From Nocardioides gansuensis (lineage in GTDB: Bacteria > Actinomycetota > Actinomycetes > Propionibacteriales > Nocardioidaceae): a stretch of 64,000 nt of DNA. The stretch covers positions 1 to 64,000 of the forward strand of contig NZ_QDGZ01000009.1 in the NCBI RefSeq assembly GCF_003076135.1. Direction: 5' to 3'. Made by a program: the position numbers and the translations under genes. Positions 15,569 to 24,700 of this stretch are shown here, piece by piece; within the stretch, counting starts at the first letter, position 1; each line of letters begins with the position of its first letter. Below the pieces are notes generated by a model. The model had not been told where the DNA came from. It was given only the letters and a program-made list of their open reading frames with translations, and made no database searches.

Positions 15569-17350
15569 CTACTTCGCGTAGAGCTCCTCGATCTGCGCGG
15601 CGTACTTGGACACGATGGTCCTGCGCTTGATTTTCATCGTCGGCGTCAGCTCATCGCTTCCCGGCACCCACTCCTCAGCGACGATCTTGAACTTCTTGAT
15701 CTGCTCGACGCGTGACAGCTGAGCGTTCGCACGCTCCACGCCGGCTGCGACCTCGGCGATCGTGGCGGGATCGTCCATCGACCTCCCAGCGGCGCCATCG
15801 GGGTCGAGCGTGATCAGTGCGACGTTGTAGGGTCGGCCGTCGCCGATGCACACCGCCTGGCCGATGAAGGGACTCGAGGACTTCAGCCAGGACTCGATGT
15901 TGGCGGGCGACATGTTCTTGCCCGCCGAGTTGATGATGATCTCCTTCTTGCGGTCGACAAGCCGTACGTAACCCTCGTCGTCGATCGACCCGATGTCACC
16001 GGTGTGCAGCCACCCCTCGGCATCGAGGGCCTCGGCGGTCTGCTCCGGCTTGTTGCGGTAGCCCTTCATGACGGTCGCGCCACGCACGAGCAGCTCGCCG
16101 TCGTCAGCGACCTTGACCTCGACGCCGGGGATCGGCAAGCCGACCGTGCCCACGCGGATGCGGTCCTGAGGGTTGACGGTCATCAGGCAGGACGACTCGC
16201 TCATGGCCCAGATCTCGCAGATCGGGATGCCAGCAGCCGCGAAGAACTCGAACACGTCGGGGGGCGTAGGCGCCGCCCCGGTGAGGAACCACGCGGCCTC
16301 GTCGACGCCCAACTCCTCACGGATCTTCGACCCCACGATCGCTGATGCGACCTTCGCCTGCAGCTGCAGCGTGGGCCTCGCAGTCTTGCCCGCTTGGACG
16401 ACACGGGCATTCCTGATCCCGGTGTCGATGGCCCATCGCATCAGCTTTCCGCCGATCCCAGACCGCTCCGCGATCTGCACCTCCAGGCCAGCCTTCGCCT
16501 TCTCCCACATGCGTGGCACGGGCAGGAAGATCGTGGGGCGCACCTGCTTCACGACCTCCATCACACCTCGGGGGTCGGAGCACGACGTGACCGTGAAGCC
16601 CCAGACGGCAAGTGGCGAGTAGTGGCCGCTCCACCGGTCGCCGATGTGGGCAGCGGGCAGGAACGACACGGTGCGTCCACCGGGCGTGACCGGCAACGCC
16701 TGCTGCACGGCCCGGATCTCGCTCATCATGTTGCCGTGCGAAAGTTGCACGCCCTTCGGGGATCCCGTCGTGCCGGACGTGTAGATCAACGTCAACAGGT
16801 CGTCGGGGCCGATCGCCGACCACGTCGACTCGAAATCGAATCCGGGGTTCCCGAGTGCTTCGACCTGCTCGAGGCTGAGCGTTCCGTCCGGCGCGCCGTC
16901 GACCACCACAAGGCGCTCGATCGGAATACCCCCATCGCGCACGGCCATCAAGCGCTCGACGAACGCACGCTCCGTGACGACCACCCTGTTGCCTGCGTCC
17001 GCGAAGACGTACGCGATCTGGCCCTCAGCCGACGTGTTGTAGACCGAGAACGCGGTGACACCCAGATGCATCGCAGCAAGATCCACGACATGGAACTCGG
17101 GGCGGTTCGTGAGCATGATGCCCAACGTGTCGCCGCGCTTGAGCCCCAGGGCGGCGAGACCAGCAGCAACGCGCCGCACGCGATCGGCGAGAGCTCCGTA
17201 CGTCAGCGAGACGCCACCATCGGGAGTGCGTACAGCAACCTGCTTGGCTCGGGCGGCCGCGGTGATCTGAAAAGCCTCACACACCGTCCGCGCCTGCAGC
17301 GCTCGTTCGAACGCCTCGCCGGCTGCAGCCTCGACCGTGCTGATCGCCAT
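15569..17350 (-). CDS. Long-chain fatty-acid/aromatic acid-CoA ligase (AMP-binding, FadD-like)
   Basis: A 593-aa adenylate-forming acyl-CoA synthetase, activating a carboxylic acid with ATP and CoA. It has LIYTSGTTGSPKGVQLSHGN (P-loop), then SFLPAAHIGDR, the substrate/AMP motif AMSESSCLMTVNP, GWLHTGDIGSIDDEGYVRLV and the C-terminal lysine motif TPTMKIKRR. Length and the insertion between the P-loop and AMP motif fit the FadD15/long-chain group. A TTGA-type operator lies 110 bases upstream. It probably supplies CoA esters to the beta-oxidation operon next door. Chain length and substrate are not determinable. Confidence 0.88.
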   Translation of the reverse strand: MAISTVEAAAGEAFERALQARTVCEAFQITAAARAKQVAVRTPDGGVSLTYGALADRVRRVAAGLAALGLKRGDTLGIMLTNRPEFHVVDLAAMHLGVTAFSVYNTSAEGQIAYVFADAGNRVVVTERAFVERLMAVRDGGIPIERLVVVDGAPDGTLSLEQVEALGNPGFDFESTWSAIGPDDLLTLIYTSGTTGSPKGVQLSHGNMMSEIRAVQQALPVTPGGRTVSFLPAAHIGDRWSGHYSPLAVWGFTVTSCSDPRGVMEVVKQVRPTIFLPVPRMWEKAKAGLEVQIAERSGIGGKLMRWAIDTGIRNARVVQAGKTARPTLQLQAKVASAIVGSKIREELGVDEAAWFLTGAAPTPPDVFEFFAAAGIPICEIWAMSESSCLMTVNPQDRIRVGTVGLPIPGVEVKVADDGELLVRGATVMKGYRNKPEQTAEALDAEGWLHTGDIGSIDDEGYVRLVDRKKEIIINSAGKNMSPANIESWLKSSSPFIGQAVCIGDGRPYNVALITLDPDGAAGRSMDDPATIAEVAAGVERANAQLSRVEQIKKFKIVAEEWVPGSDELTPTMKIKRRTIVSKYAAQIEELYAK

Positions 17351-17458
17351 GAAGTTCCATCCCTTTCATTGTCCACCAGCGCCAGGGGCTTCTGGTGGAA
17401 ACGCACAACCTGATCGCGACGCCACATCGCACCGTGCGAGGGCGTCTTCCACTATTTC

Positions 17459-17476
17459 ATGAACTTGACGTCAAGT
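17459..17476. promoter_or_regulatory. Palindromic operator upstream of acyl-CoA ligase
   Basis: ATGA-ACTTGACG-TCAAGT fits the TTGA-N8-TCAA pattern with one mismatch. Nested in it is a perfect palindrome ACTTGACGTCAAGT (17463-17476). It lies in the fadD-like promoter. The rest of 17477-17688 holds no gene that I can support. Confidence 0.5.
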
Positions 17477-17688
17477 CCATGTAAAAATCCGTCCCCGTAC
17501 GGTCGTCTCGTCTCGGCATCGCGAGTCGTCGTTCGGTGATGTCACGAACTGACCGAGACCAACGTCCATGCCTCGGCGCGGCGGCGGCCACCAGACCGCT
17601 CACCGCAGCGACCATCACGTCCCCCAGTGCTCGCCAGCAGACAGTGCCATCGACGGTGTCGCGCGACCAATACGTGTGCTCCATGACG

Positions 17689-19110
17689 TCACAGCACACT
17701 CAGGATGTCATCGACCCGCTGCTTCGCATCCCCGAAGAGCATCTGACTGTTGTCGCGGAAGAACAACGGATTCTGCACCCCTGCATAGCCGGCGGCCATG
17801 GACCGCTTGAACACGATCACGTCCCGGGCATTCCACACCTCGAGAACCGGCATACCCGCAATCGGAGAGGATGGGTCCTCGGCTGCGGACGGGTTGACCG
17901 TGTCGTTGGCGCCGATCACGAGGACGACGTCGGTGTCGGCGAAGTCGTCGTTGATCTCGTCCATCTCGAAGACGATGTCGTAGGGCACCTTCGCCTCGGC
18001 GAGCAGCACATTCATGTGACCGGGCAGGCGACCGGCGACGGGGTGGATGCCGAAGCGGACGTCGACGCCCCTGGCCCGCAACCTCGCCGTGAGGTCCGCA
18101 ACCGGGTACTGCGCCTGCGCGACCGCCATGCCGTAGCCCGGCGTGATCACGACCGATCTCGCCGCGCCGAGCAGCTCTGCGGCGGCGTCGGCCTGGATCT
18201 CCCGGTGCTCACCGTAGTCCTTGTCGTCACCGGCTGCGCCCTCGATGCCGAAGCCACCGGCGATGACGGAGATGAACGAGCGGTTCATCGCCTTGCACAT
18301 GATGTAGGACAAGTAGGCACCCGAGGACCCGACGAGGGCGCCGGTCACGATCAGAAGGTCGTTGCCGAGCAGGAAGCCCGAGGCTGCCGCCGCCCAGCCC
18401 GAGTACGAGTTGAGCATCGAGACGACGACCGGCATGTCGCCCCCACCGATGGACGCGACCAGGTGCCAGCCGAGCAGCAGCGCCAGCGCCGTCAGGACCA
18501 CGAGCAGGAGGTCCGCGACACTGCTGTCGTGGGCCTCGGTGGTGACGTAGACGATCATCAGGACGACGAACACGACGAGCGAGCCGCCGTTGATGACGTT
18601 CTTGGCCGGCAGCACGAGCGGCGCGGACTTGATCTTCCCCGATAGCTTGAGGTTGGCCACGATCGAGCCCGTGAAGGTGACCGCGCCGATGAAGACGCCT
18701 ATCGCGACCTCGGCCTCGTGGATGTTCTGGAGACTGGCAAGCTCGTAGTGCGAGCCCTCCCGGTGACCGTTCCAGCCGATCAGCACAGCGGCCAGACCGA
18801 CGAAGCTGTGCAGTGCAGCGATGAGCTCGGGCATCCCGGTCATCTCGACCACCTTCGCGCGCCACAGGCCGACGGCGGCGCCGATCGCGACGGCAGAGAC
18901 GAGGACGCCGATGATGAGGGCCTGGTCGTCGACGTACTGGCTGACGTCGACGGTCTGCGCGACCGTGGCGACGAGAGCGACGGCCATGCCGACCATGCCG
19001 TAGGTCAGGCCGCTCTTGGCGGACTCGTGCCTCGAGAGGCCCGCGAGCGAGAGGATGAACAGCAGCGAGGCGACGATGTAGGCCGCGCCGGTGATGGAGT
19101 CGATGGCCAT
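17689..19110 (-). CDS. pntB: NAD(P) transhydrogenase subunit beta
   Basis: A 473-aa membrane subunit of proton-translocating transhydrogenase, which drives NADH + NADP+ to NAD+ + NADPH with the proton gradient. Residues 1 to about 280 are a bundle of hydrophobic helices with conserved ALHSFVGLAAVLIGW and SMLNSYSGWAAAASGFLLGN. The C-terminal NADP(H) domain has ITPGYGMAVAQAQYPVADL and HPVAGRLPGHMNVLLAEAKV followed by GANDTVNPSA and MAAGYAGVQNPLFF. It starts four bases after the pntA stop. In this catabolic setting it probably balances NADH from beta-oxidation with NADPH for reductases or oxygenases. Confidence 0.97.
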   Translation of the reverse strand: MAIDSITGAAYIVASLLFILSLAGLSRHESAKSGLTYGMVGMAVALVATVAQTVDVSQYVDDQALIIGVLVSAVAIGAAVGLWRAKVVEMTGMPELIAALHSFVGLAAVLIGWNGHREGSHYELASLQNIHEAEVAIGVFIGAVTFTGSIVANLKLSGKIKSAPLVLPAKNVINGGSLVVFVVLMIVYVTTEAHDSSVADLLLVVLTALALLLGWHLVASIGGGDMPVVVSMLNSYSGWAAAASGFLLGNDLLIVTGALVGSSGAYLSYIMCKAMNRSFISVIAGGFGIEGAAGDDKDYGEHREIQADAAAELLGAARSVVITPGYGMAVAQAQYPVADLTARLRARGVDVRFGIHPVAGRLPGHMNVLLAEAKVPYDIVFEMDEINDDFADTDVVLVIGANDTVNPSAAEDPSSPIAGMPVLEVWNARDVIVFKRSMAAGYAGVQNPLFFRDNSQMLFGDAKQRVDDILSVL

Positions 19111-19113
19111 GGA

Positions 19114-20640
19114 TCAGGCTCCCTTGCTGAACATGCTCAGCATGCGACGGGTGACCGCGAAGCCACCGAAGATGTTGATCGACGCGAGCAGGATCGCCGC
19201 CGCGGACAGGCCGACGACGATCCTGTCGTCGCTGGCGACCTGGACGAGTGCGCCGACGACGACCACTCCTGAGATCGCGTTGGTGACCGACATCAGCGGT
19301 GTGTGCAGCGCGTGCGCGACCTTTCCGATCACGTAGTAGCCGATCACGATCGACAGCATCAGCACGGTGAAATGCCGACGCAGGTCGTCGGTCGGAGCGA
19401 GCGCATTGACCAGCCAGAGGAGGCCGATCGCGCCGAGCACGAGGCCGACCTTCGCGCCCACCGCCATCCGGGGCTTGACGTGCTTCCCGGGTGCGACCTC
19501 GGCGGCCACGGCAGCCGGAGCGGCCGAGACCTGCACCGGCGGCGGCGGCCAGGTCGACTCGCCGGCGCGCACGACGGTGATGCCGCGCTGCACGACGTCG
19601 TCGAAGTCGAGGACCAGGTCGCCGTCCTGAGCGGGCGTGAGCAGCTTGAAGAGGTTGACGATGTTCGTGCCGTACAGCTGCGACGCCTGCTCAGCGAGGC
19701 GGCCCGCCAGGTCGGTGTAGCCGAGGATCGTCACGCCGTTGTCGGTGACGACGCGCTCGTCGATCTCCGTCAGAGCGGCGTTGCCGCCGTTGGCCGCAGC
19801 CATGTCGACGATCACGGAGCCGTTGCGCATGGCGGCGATGGTCTCCGAGGTGATCAACCTGGGGGCGGGACGGCCCGGGATCAGCGCTGTGGTGATGACG
19901 ATGTCGGCGGCGCGCGCCTCCTCGTCGTACATCGCCGCCGTGACGGCCTCCTGCTCGGCGGTCATCTCCTTCGCGTAGCCGTCCGTGCTGACTTCAGCCT
20001 CGAACTCGACCTGGACGAACTCCGCGCCCATCGACTCGACCTGCTCAGCCACCTCGGGTCGCACGTCGAAGGCGCGAACGACCGCGCCCATCGCGGACGC
20101 CGCGCCGATGGCGGCAAGCCCAGCGACACCGGCGCCGACGACGAAGACCCGCGCCGGTGGGATCTTGCCGGCGGCGGTGACCTGGCCAGTGAACATGCGG
20201 CCGAACTCGTGTGCGGCCTCGACCACAGCCCGGTAGCCGGCGACGTTGGCCATCGAGGACAGCACGTCCATCGACTGAGCGCGCGAGATCCGCGGCACGG
20301 CGTCCATCGACAGCGCCGTGATCGACCGCAGCGCCAGGTCCGCGACGATCTCCTCGTCGAACCGGGGGTTGAGCATCGCGATCAGCGTGGCCCCAGGCTC
20401 GAGCCGGTCCCTCTGGGCGAGCGTCGGCGCGTTGACCCCGATGACCACGTCCGTTGCCAGCGGGTCGCCCAACCTGGCACCCGCAGCGGCGTACGCCTCG
20501 TCGGTGAAGCTCGCCGCCTCGCCGGCACCCGGTTCGACCACCACCTCATAGCCGAGCTTCTGCAGCGCGGCGACGGTCGTTGGCGTCGCCGCGACCCGGG
20601 TCTCTCCTGCGTGTGCCTCCTTCAGCACCCCGACGATCAC
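19114..20640 (-). CDS. pntA: NAD(P) transhydrogenase subunit alpha (fused PntA)
   Basis: A 508-aa single-chain alpha subunit. The NAD-binding domain has FVVGAGVAGLAAIGAASAMG and RAFDVRPEVAEQVESMGAEF. The RQD-loop region reads SRAQSMDVLSSMANVAGYRA. The C-terminal part carries three to four membrane helices (VGLVLGAIGLLWLVNAL, VLMLSIVIGYYVIGKVAHAL, AAAILLASINIFGGF) that are a separate PntAB subunit in many actinobacteria. The GTG at 20640 has GGGGGAG upstream and overlaps the stop of a 45-codon SDR-like fragment (GTGA), suggesting coupling. Confidence 0.95.
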   Translation of the reverse strand: MIVGVLKEAHAGETRVAATPTTVAALQKLGYEVVVEPGAGEAASFTDEAYAAAGARLGDPLATDVVIGVNAPTLAQRDRLEPGATLIAMLNPRFDEEIVADLALRSITALSMDAVPRISRAQSMDVLSSMANVAGYRAVVEAAHEFGRMFTGQVTAAGKIPPARVFVVGAGVAGLAAIGAASAMGAVVRAFDVRPEVAEQVESMGAEFVQVEFEAEVSTDGYAKEMTAEQEAVTAAMYDEEARAADIVITTALIPGRPAPRLITSETIAAMRNGSVIVDMAAANGGNAALTEIDERVVTDNGVTILGYTDLAGRLAEQASQLYGTNIVNLFKLLTPAQDGDLVLDFDDVVQRGITVVRAGESTWPPPPVQVSAAPAAVAAEVAPGKHVKPRMAVGAKVGLVLGAIGLLWLVNALAPTDDLRRHFTVLMLSIVIGYYVIGKVAHALHTPLMSVTNAISGVVVVGALVQVASDDRIVVGLSAAAILLASINIFGGFAVTRRMLSMFSKGA

Positions 20641-20774
20641 AGCGACTCCCCCACTCCACGGTCGGCCAGAGCCGCTTGATGCGCGTCTCTGGCGCCGCAC
20701 GCGTTGCCGATGCCGGGTACCGGTCCCGTCACGACGGCTGTGCGTCCGGAGCAGTCAAAGGTCAAGTTGCGCAT
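20637..20774 (-). pseudogene. N-terminal SDR fragment, coupled to pntA
   Basis: A 45-codon ORF with AGAGGA before its ATG begins MRNLTFDCSGRTAVVTGPVP then GIGNACG. That is the first strand and TGxxxGIG cofactor motif of a short-chain dehydrogenase. The rest of the enzyme is absent; the frame ends at a TGA overlapping the pntA GTG. It is probably a deleted SDR whose start signals now serve as a translated leader for pntAB. Confidence 0.6.
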
Positions 20775-20840
20775 GTCGGTTCCTCTCGCTGCACATGACG
20801 GGCGGGTGGTGTCGAAGCGACGCGTCGTGGTCGACTCGCG

Positions 20841-22682
20841 TCACAAGCTGTCCGGGTTCACATCGCGACACAGCGCTTCTCGTCGCGCTACTACGCCGAG
20901 CCAGGCGCCGATGCGGGGCAGCTCGTAGGCGAAGAAGTACTTCATCGCCGCGATACGTCCCGGCGCCTCACTGTGGTCACTGTGCGTCGCAGCCACGGCG
21001 AGGTCGAGGTGGATCCAGGCAGCCACGACGTGTCCGAATCCCTGGAGGTACGGAGTGGCGTTGACGAGCGCCTCTGCCGGGTCGCCGGTTGACCACGCTT
21101 GCACGGTGGTGACCAGCAACTCGTCCCAGGCGCCGGAAAGCGCATCCGCCTCTGCGCGCAGGCCGATCCGCTTCGCTGCGTCGATCGTGCCGCGGACCTC
21201 GACCCCCAGCGCGCCGAGATGTGCACCCGCATCCATACGCACCTTGCGACCCAGGAGGTCTAGCGCCTGGATGCCGTGGGTGCCTTCGTGGATCATGTTC
21301 AGTCGCTGATCACGCCAGTACATCTCCACCGGCCAGTCTCGCGTGTAGCCGGCACCACCGAGCACCTGGATTGCGAGACTGTTCGCCTCCAGACACCATT
21401 CGCTCGGCCAGCTCTTCACGATCGGGGTCAGGATCTCGAGCAGCACGGAGGCCCGCTCTGCCTCGGCGGGCGACCCGGTCGACTGGTCGTCGAGCAGCCG
21501 CGCCGCGTAGAGGGCCAACGCGGTGCCACCCTCGGCGTACGCCTTCTGCGCGAGCAGCATGCGCTTGACGTCGGCGTGCTCGATGATCGGGACCTGTGGT
21601 TGCGACGAGTCCTTGCCTGTCGCTGCGCGGGGTCGGCCCTGGCGACGGTCCTTGGCGTAATCGAGGGCCGTCGCAAAACCCGCCATACCGAGCGAGGACG
21701 CGGCTACTCCGATCTCGATGCGCGCGGCGTTCATCATGTGGAACATCTGGCGCAGACCATCGCCGGGGCTGCCCACCAGGTAGCCGATGGCGCCCCTGCT
21801 TCCGCGAGGGGTGTGCGTGCCGTCCCCGAAGGTGAGTGCCGCGTTGGGAGTCCCTCGATGGCCGAGCTTGTGGTTGAGGCTGACCAGCGTGACGTCATTG
21901 CGTTCGAGCAGGCGGGACTCCTCGTCCACCAACACCTTGGGAACGATGAAGAGCGAGATGCCCTTGGTGCTGGGATCGACCGTTCCGTCCTCATGGGGGA
22001 TCTTCGCCAGCACCAGATGGATGATGTTCTCGGTCAGGTCGTACTCGCCCCCTGAGATCCACATCTTGTTGCCGGTGATCCGGTAGCGCGGGCCGAGAGG
22101 ATCGGACTCGTGGCCCGCGCCGTCTGGCACAGCGCTCGTCGTGATGTCGGCGAGGGAGGACCCTGCCTGCGACTCGGAGAGGCACATCGTGCCTGTCCAG
22201 CGGAACGCCAGCTCCGGCACGGCGAACACTCGCTTCTGCGTCTCTGTGCCGTGCTCCACCAGCAACGAGGCGTTGGCGTCGGTCAGCATCGCAGGTACGA
22301 GGTTGTGCCCTGAAGCGGCGAATATGATCCTGGATGCCAGATCGACCGCTCGCGGCAGGTGCATGCCGCCGAACTCGACGTCGTGACTGGCCGCGAGGAT
22401 GCCCAGGTCCCGGTAGGCCTCGAACGCCAGATGGGACTCCTTCGGGGTCACCACCTCTCCGTCTGCCATGTATGGCTCCTGCTCGTCGCTGAGGCGGTAC
22501 GCAGGCTCGAACTTGTTCGCGGCGACCTCGGAAGCGGCGTTGAGAAGCTCGTCGAAAGTCTCACGACTGTGCTCCTCGAACCGGTTCCGGCTGGTGAGCT
22601 CCTCCACCTTCAGCCAGTCGTGCAGCATGAAGTCCAGGACCGGCAGCAACTTGCGCTGGAGGACCGTCTTGCCGGTGGTCAT
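20841..22682 (-). CDS. Acyl-CoA dehydrogenase, 600-residue class
   Basis: A 613-aa acyl-CoA dehydrogenase with the N- and C-terminal extensions of the FadE5-like large class. Flavin and substrate motifs are GTMCLSESQAGSSLADITTS and RITGNKMWISGGEYDLTENI. The catalytic base is the Glu in MIHEGTHGIQALDLLGRKV. The last 110 residues form the extra helical domain. It is last in a coupled operon with thiolase, two SDRs, MaoC hydratase and HAD, and so provides the first step of that beta-oxidation set. Such enzymes accept a range of acyl-CoAs, so specificity is open. A weak AAGG lies just before the ATG. Confidence 0.92.
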   Translation of the reverse strand: MTTGKTVLQRKLLPVLDFMLHDWLKVEELTSRNRFEEHSRETFDELLNAASEVAANKFEPAYRLSDEQEPYMADGEVVTPKESHLAFEAYRDLGILAASHDVEFGGMHLPRAVDLASRIIFAASGHNLVPAMLTDANASLLVEHGTETQKRVFAVPELAFRWTGTMCLSESQAGSSLADITTSAVPDGAGHESDPLGPRYRITGNKMWISGGEYDLTENIIHLVLAKIPHEDGTVDPSTKGISLFIVPKVLVDEESRLLERNDVTLVSLNHKLGHRGTPNAALTFGDGTHTPRGSRGAIGYLVGSPGDGLRQMFHMMNAARIEIGVAASSLGMAGFATALDYAKDRRQGRPRAATGKDSSQPQVPIIEHADVKRMLLAQKAYAEGGTALALYAARLLDDQSTGSPAEAERASVLLEILTPIVKSWPSEWCLEANSLAIQVLGGAGYTRDWPVEMYWRDQRLNMIHEGTHGIQALDLLGRKVRMDAGAHLGALGVEVRGTIDAAKRIGLRAEADALSGAWDELLVTTVQAWSTGDPAEALVNATPYLQGFGHVVAAWIHLDLAVAATHSDHSEAPGRIAAMKYFFAYELPRIGAWLGVVARREALCRDVNPDSL

Positions 22683-22695
22683 GCCTTGGTTTCCA

Positions 22696-22830
22696 TCAGT
22701 CGTTCTCCTTCAGTGCCTGGAGGGCGAGCAGGCTCGCCCGCAGCTGACTGCCCGCACCCGGAATCTCAGCTGCGAACCACGCGCCGAGGACGTCGAGGTC
22801 GAGGCCCGGGGGCGCGTCGGCGTTGGTCAT
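22696..22830 (-). CDS. 44-aa ORF resembling the N-terminus of an APH-type kinase
   Basis: ATG overlaps the MaoC stop (ATGA) and the stop is 13 bases from the acyl-CoA dehydrogenase start, so it is embedded in the operon. The sequence PPGLDLDVLGAWFAAEIPG then QLRASLLA resembles the first 40 residues of aminoglycoside-phosphotransferase-like proteins that often pair with acyl-CoA dehydrogenases (compare 39531-40553). The kinase domain is missing. It is probably a truncated remnant kept for translational coupling; an independent microprotein cannot be excluded. Confidence 0.45.
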   Translation of the reverse strand: MTNADAPPGLDLDVLGAWFAAEIPGAGSQLRASLLALQALKEND

Positions 22831-23282
22831 CACGCCATCACGACAGCGAGCATGTCGACCACGCAGGCCGGCTTCTCGCCGCCGTCCCGCTCGATCGTCA
22901 CCCTCAGCGCGACTTGGTGACCCAGCGCGATCGGCGTGACGGAGCTCAGCTCCACGCCTGCCCGGACGCGCGAGCCGACCGGCACGGGTGAGGGGAAGCG
23001 CAGCTTGTCGGCCCCGTAGTTGACGATCATCTTGACGCCCTCGATCTTGTAGACCTGCCAGGTGAGAATCGGCAGGAGGCTGAGCGTGAGGAAGCCGTGC
23101 GCGACGGTCGATCCGAACGGCCCCTCGGCCGCCTTCGCCGGGTCGACGTGGATCCACTGGTTGTCCCCGGTCGCTGCCGCGAAGGCGTCGATCTGGTCCT
23201 GGTCGACCGTGTGCCACTCGGAGTGACCAAGGTGCGTGCCGACGGCCCTCTCTAGCTCGGCGACGCCGGCGAAGACCCTCAT
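22830..23282 (-). CDS. MaoC-family (R)-specific enoyl-CoA hydratase
   Basis: A 150-aa single hotdog protein. The hydratase motif reads DAFAAATGDNQWIHVDPAKA, containing the catalytic Asp and His of (R)-specific enoyl-CoA hydratases, and is followed by STVAHGFLTLSLLPIL. Start and stop overlap the FabG-like gene and the 44-aa ORF by four bases each. It would hydrate the enoyl-CoA made by the large acyl-CoA dehydrogenase, giving a 3R-hydroxyacyl-CoA for one of the two operon SDRs. Confidence 0.9.
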   Translation of the reverse strand: MRVFAGVAELERAVGTHLGHSEWHTVDQDQIDAFAAATGDNQWIHVDPAKAAEGPFGSTVAHGFLTLSLLPILTWQVYKIEGVKMIVNYGADKLRFPSPVPVGSRVRAGVELSSVTPIALGHQVALRVTIERDGGEKPACVVDMLAVVMA

Positions 23283-24040
23283 GCCTTCGGGCCGCCCGCG
23301 ACGTAGAGCACCTGACCCGACACGAAGCCGGCGCCCTCGCTGGCGAAGAACGACACCGCGTGTGCGATGTCCTCCGGGAGGCCGCCGCGCCCCACCGGGA
23401 TGTCGTTGACCACGGCGGACCGGAAGTCGTCGAACGACACCCCCATCCGCTCGGCGGTGGCCATGGTCATCTCCGTCTCGATGAACCCCGGAGCGATGGC
23501 GTTGGCGGTCACGCCGTACTTGCCCAGCTCGATCGCCAGAGTCTTGGTGAAGCCCTGGATTCCGGCCTTCGCCGTGGAGTAGTTGGCCTGGCCGCGGTTG
23601 CCGAGGGCGGAGGTGCTCGACAGGTTGACGATGCGACCCCATGTCGCCTTTGTCATGTAGGCCTGGACGGCCCGTGTCATCAGGAAGGCACCGCGCAGGT
23701 GGACGTTCATCACTGCGTCCCACTCGGCCGCGCTCATCCTGAAGACCAGGTTGTCGCGGATGATGCCGGCGTTGTTGACGAGGACAGTCGGCTCACCCAG
23801 CTCGTTGGCGACCCTCTCGACCGCGGCCTTGACAGCCTCCTCATCGGCTACATCGGCGCCGACGGCGAGCGCCCGGCCGCCGGCGGCCTCGATCTCCGCC
23901 ACGACGGTCTTGCAGGCGGTCTCGTCCAGGTCGAGGACGGCGACGGCGAAGCCGTCAGCGGCGAGGCGCTGCGCGACGCCGGCGCCGATGCCTCGGGCTG
24001 CTCCGGTCACGATGGCGGTGCGGTTCGCGGTGGTGGTCAT
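23279..24040 (-). CDS. SDR-family 3-oxoacyl reductase / 3-hydroxyacyl-CoA dehydrogenase
   Basis: A 253-aa classical short-chain dehydrogenase. It has AIVTGAARGIGAGVAQRLAA (TGxxxGIG), the structural NNAG motif (VLVNNAGIIRDNL), the catalytic Ser in VNLSSTSALGNRGQ and Tyr/Lys in YSTAKAGIQG. AGGAG lies eight bases before the ATG. It is overlapped by the HAD gene upstream and MaoC downstream. In this operon it most likely oxidises a 3-hydroxyacyl-CoA, although FabG-like reduction is equally compatible with the fold. Confidence 0.9.
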   Translation of the reverse strand: MTTTANRTAIVTGAARGIGAGVAQRLAADGFAVAVLDLDETACKTVVAEIEAAGGRALAVGADVADEEAVKAAVERVANELGEPTVLVNNAGIIRDNLVFRMSAAEWDAVMNVHLRGAFLMTRAVQAYMTKATWGRIVNLSSTSALGNRGQANYSTAKAGIQGFTKTLAIELGKYGVTANAIAPGFIETEMTMATAERMGVSFDDFRSAVVNDIPVGRGGLPEDIAHAVSFFASEGAGFVSGQVLYVAGGPKA

Positions 24041-24696
24041 GCGGAAACTCCTGTGGGGTGAGAGTTGAGGTCCGGCACCAGCTCGGCCAGGACTGCTCGG
24101 GTCGTGCGGGGATCGATGTGGAGAAGGGCCTGCAGACCGACGGCCCGCGCACCCAGCACGTTCACCTCGGCGTCGTCGATGAAGAGCACTCGGCCGGCTG
24201 GGACGCCGAGCTTGTCGACCGCCAGCTCGTAGATGGCGGGCTGCGGCTTCCGCAGCCCGACCTCGCCCGAGATGACGACCGGATCGAGCAGCGCGTCGAT
24301 CCGCGCGCGCGGATAGGTGTTGCCCCAGCTGTTGGAGAGGAGGCCCACCTTCAGTCCGGTTGCCCTCAACTCTTCGGCGAGGGCGAACATCGCTGGGTCC
24401 GGCTGCATTCCCGCGAAGAGCCGGCCCAGCATCCCGCCCGGCTCCAGTGCACGCCCGTCGGTGGTCCGCAGCTCGGCGGCGAGCAAGCTCTCGAAGTCAG
24501 CGACCGACAGCTCGCCGGTCTCCAGCTGGTGCACCGGTGTGCCGTCCTCGGCGTTGCGGGACAGCCACGCCCGCAACGTGCGCGAGAACGACTCGGGCTC
24601 GATCGCGTCTGCAGCCAGCCAGTCGGAGATCGAGTGCTTCACCGGTCCGGTGAGCACGCCGCCGTAGTCGAAGAGGACCGCATCGATTCCCCGCAC
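24037..24696 (-). CDS. HAD-superfamily hydrolase
   Basis: A 219-aa HAD phosphatase/dehalogenase-like protein. Motif I reads AVLFDYGGVLTG, where the second aspartate of DxD is replaced by Gly-Gly as in the epoxide-hydrolase N-terminal/ACAD10-type HAD group. Motif II is VGLLSNSWGNTYPR, the lysine lies in GLRKPQPAIYELA and motif IV is LFIDDAEVNVLGARAVG. The GTG at 24696 follows GGAG. It lies between two SDR genes in the coupled beta-oxidation operon. HAD domains of this type occur fused to acyl-CoA dehydrogenase/APH modules in animals (ACAD10), which may be relevant. Confidence 0.8.
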   Translation of the reverse strand: MRGIDAVLFDYGGVLTGPVKHSISDWLAADAIEPESFSRTLRAWLSRNAEDGTPVHQLETGELSVADFESLLAAELRTTDGRALEPGGMLGRLFAGMQPDPAMFALAEELRATGLKVGLLSNSWGNTYPRARIDALLDPVVISGEVGLRKPQPAIYELAVDKLGVPAGRVLFIDDAEVNVLGARAVGLQALLHIDPRTTRAVLAELVPDLNSHPTGVSA

Positions 24697-24700
24697 CCGT

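Noticed and set aside
19303..20679. A 458-codon plus-strand open frame
   Set aside because: Exact antisense of pntA with no domain of its own.
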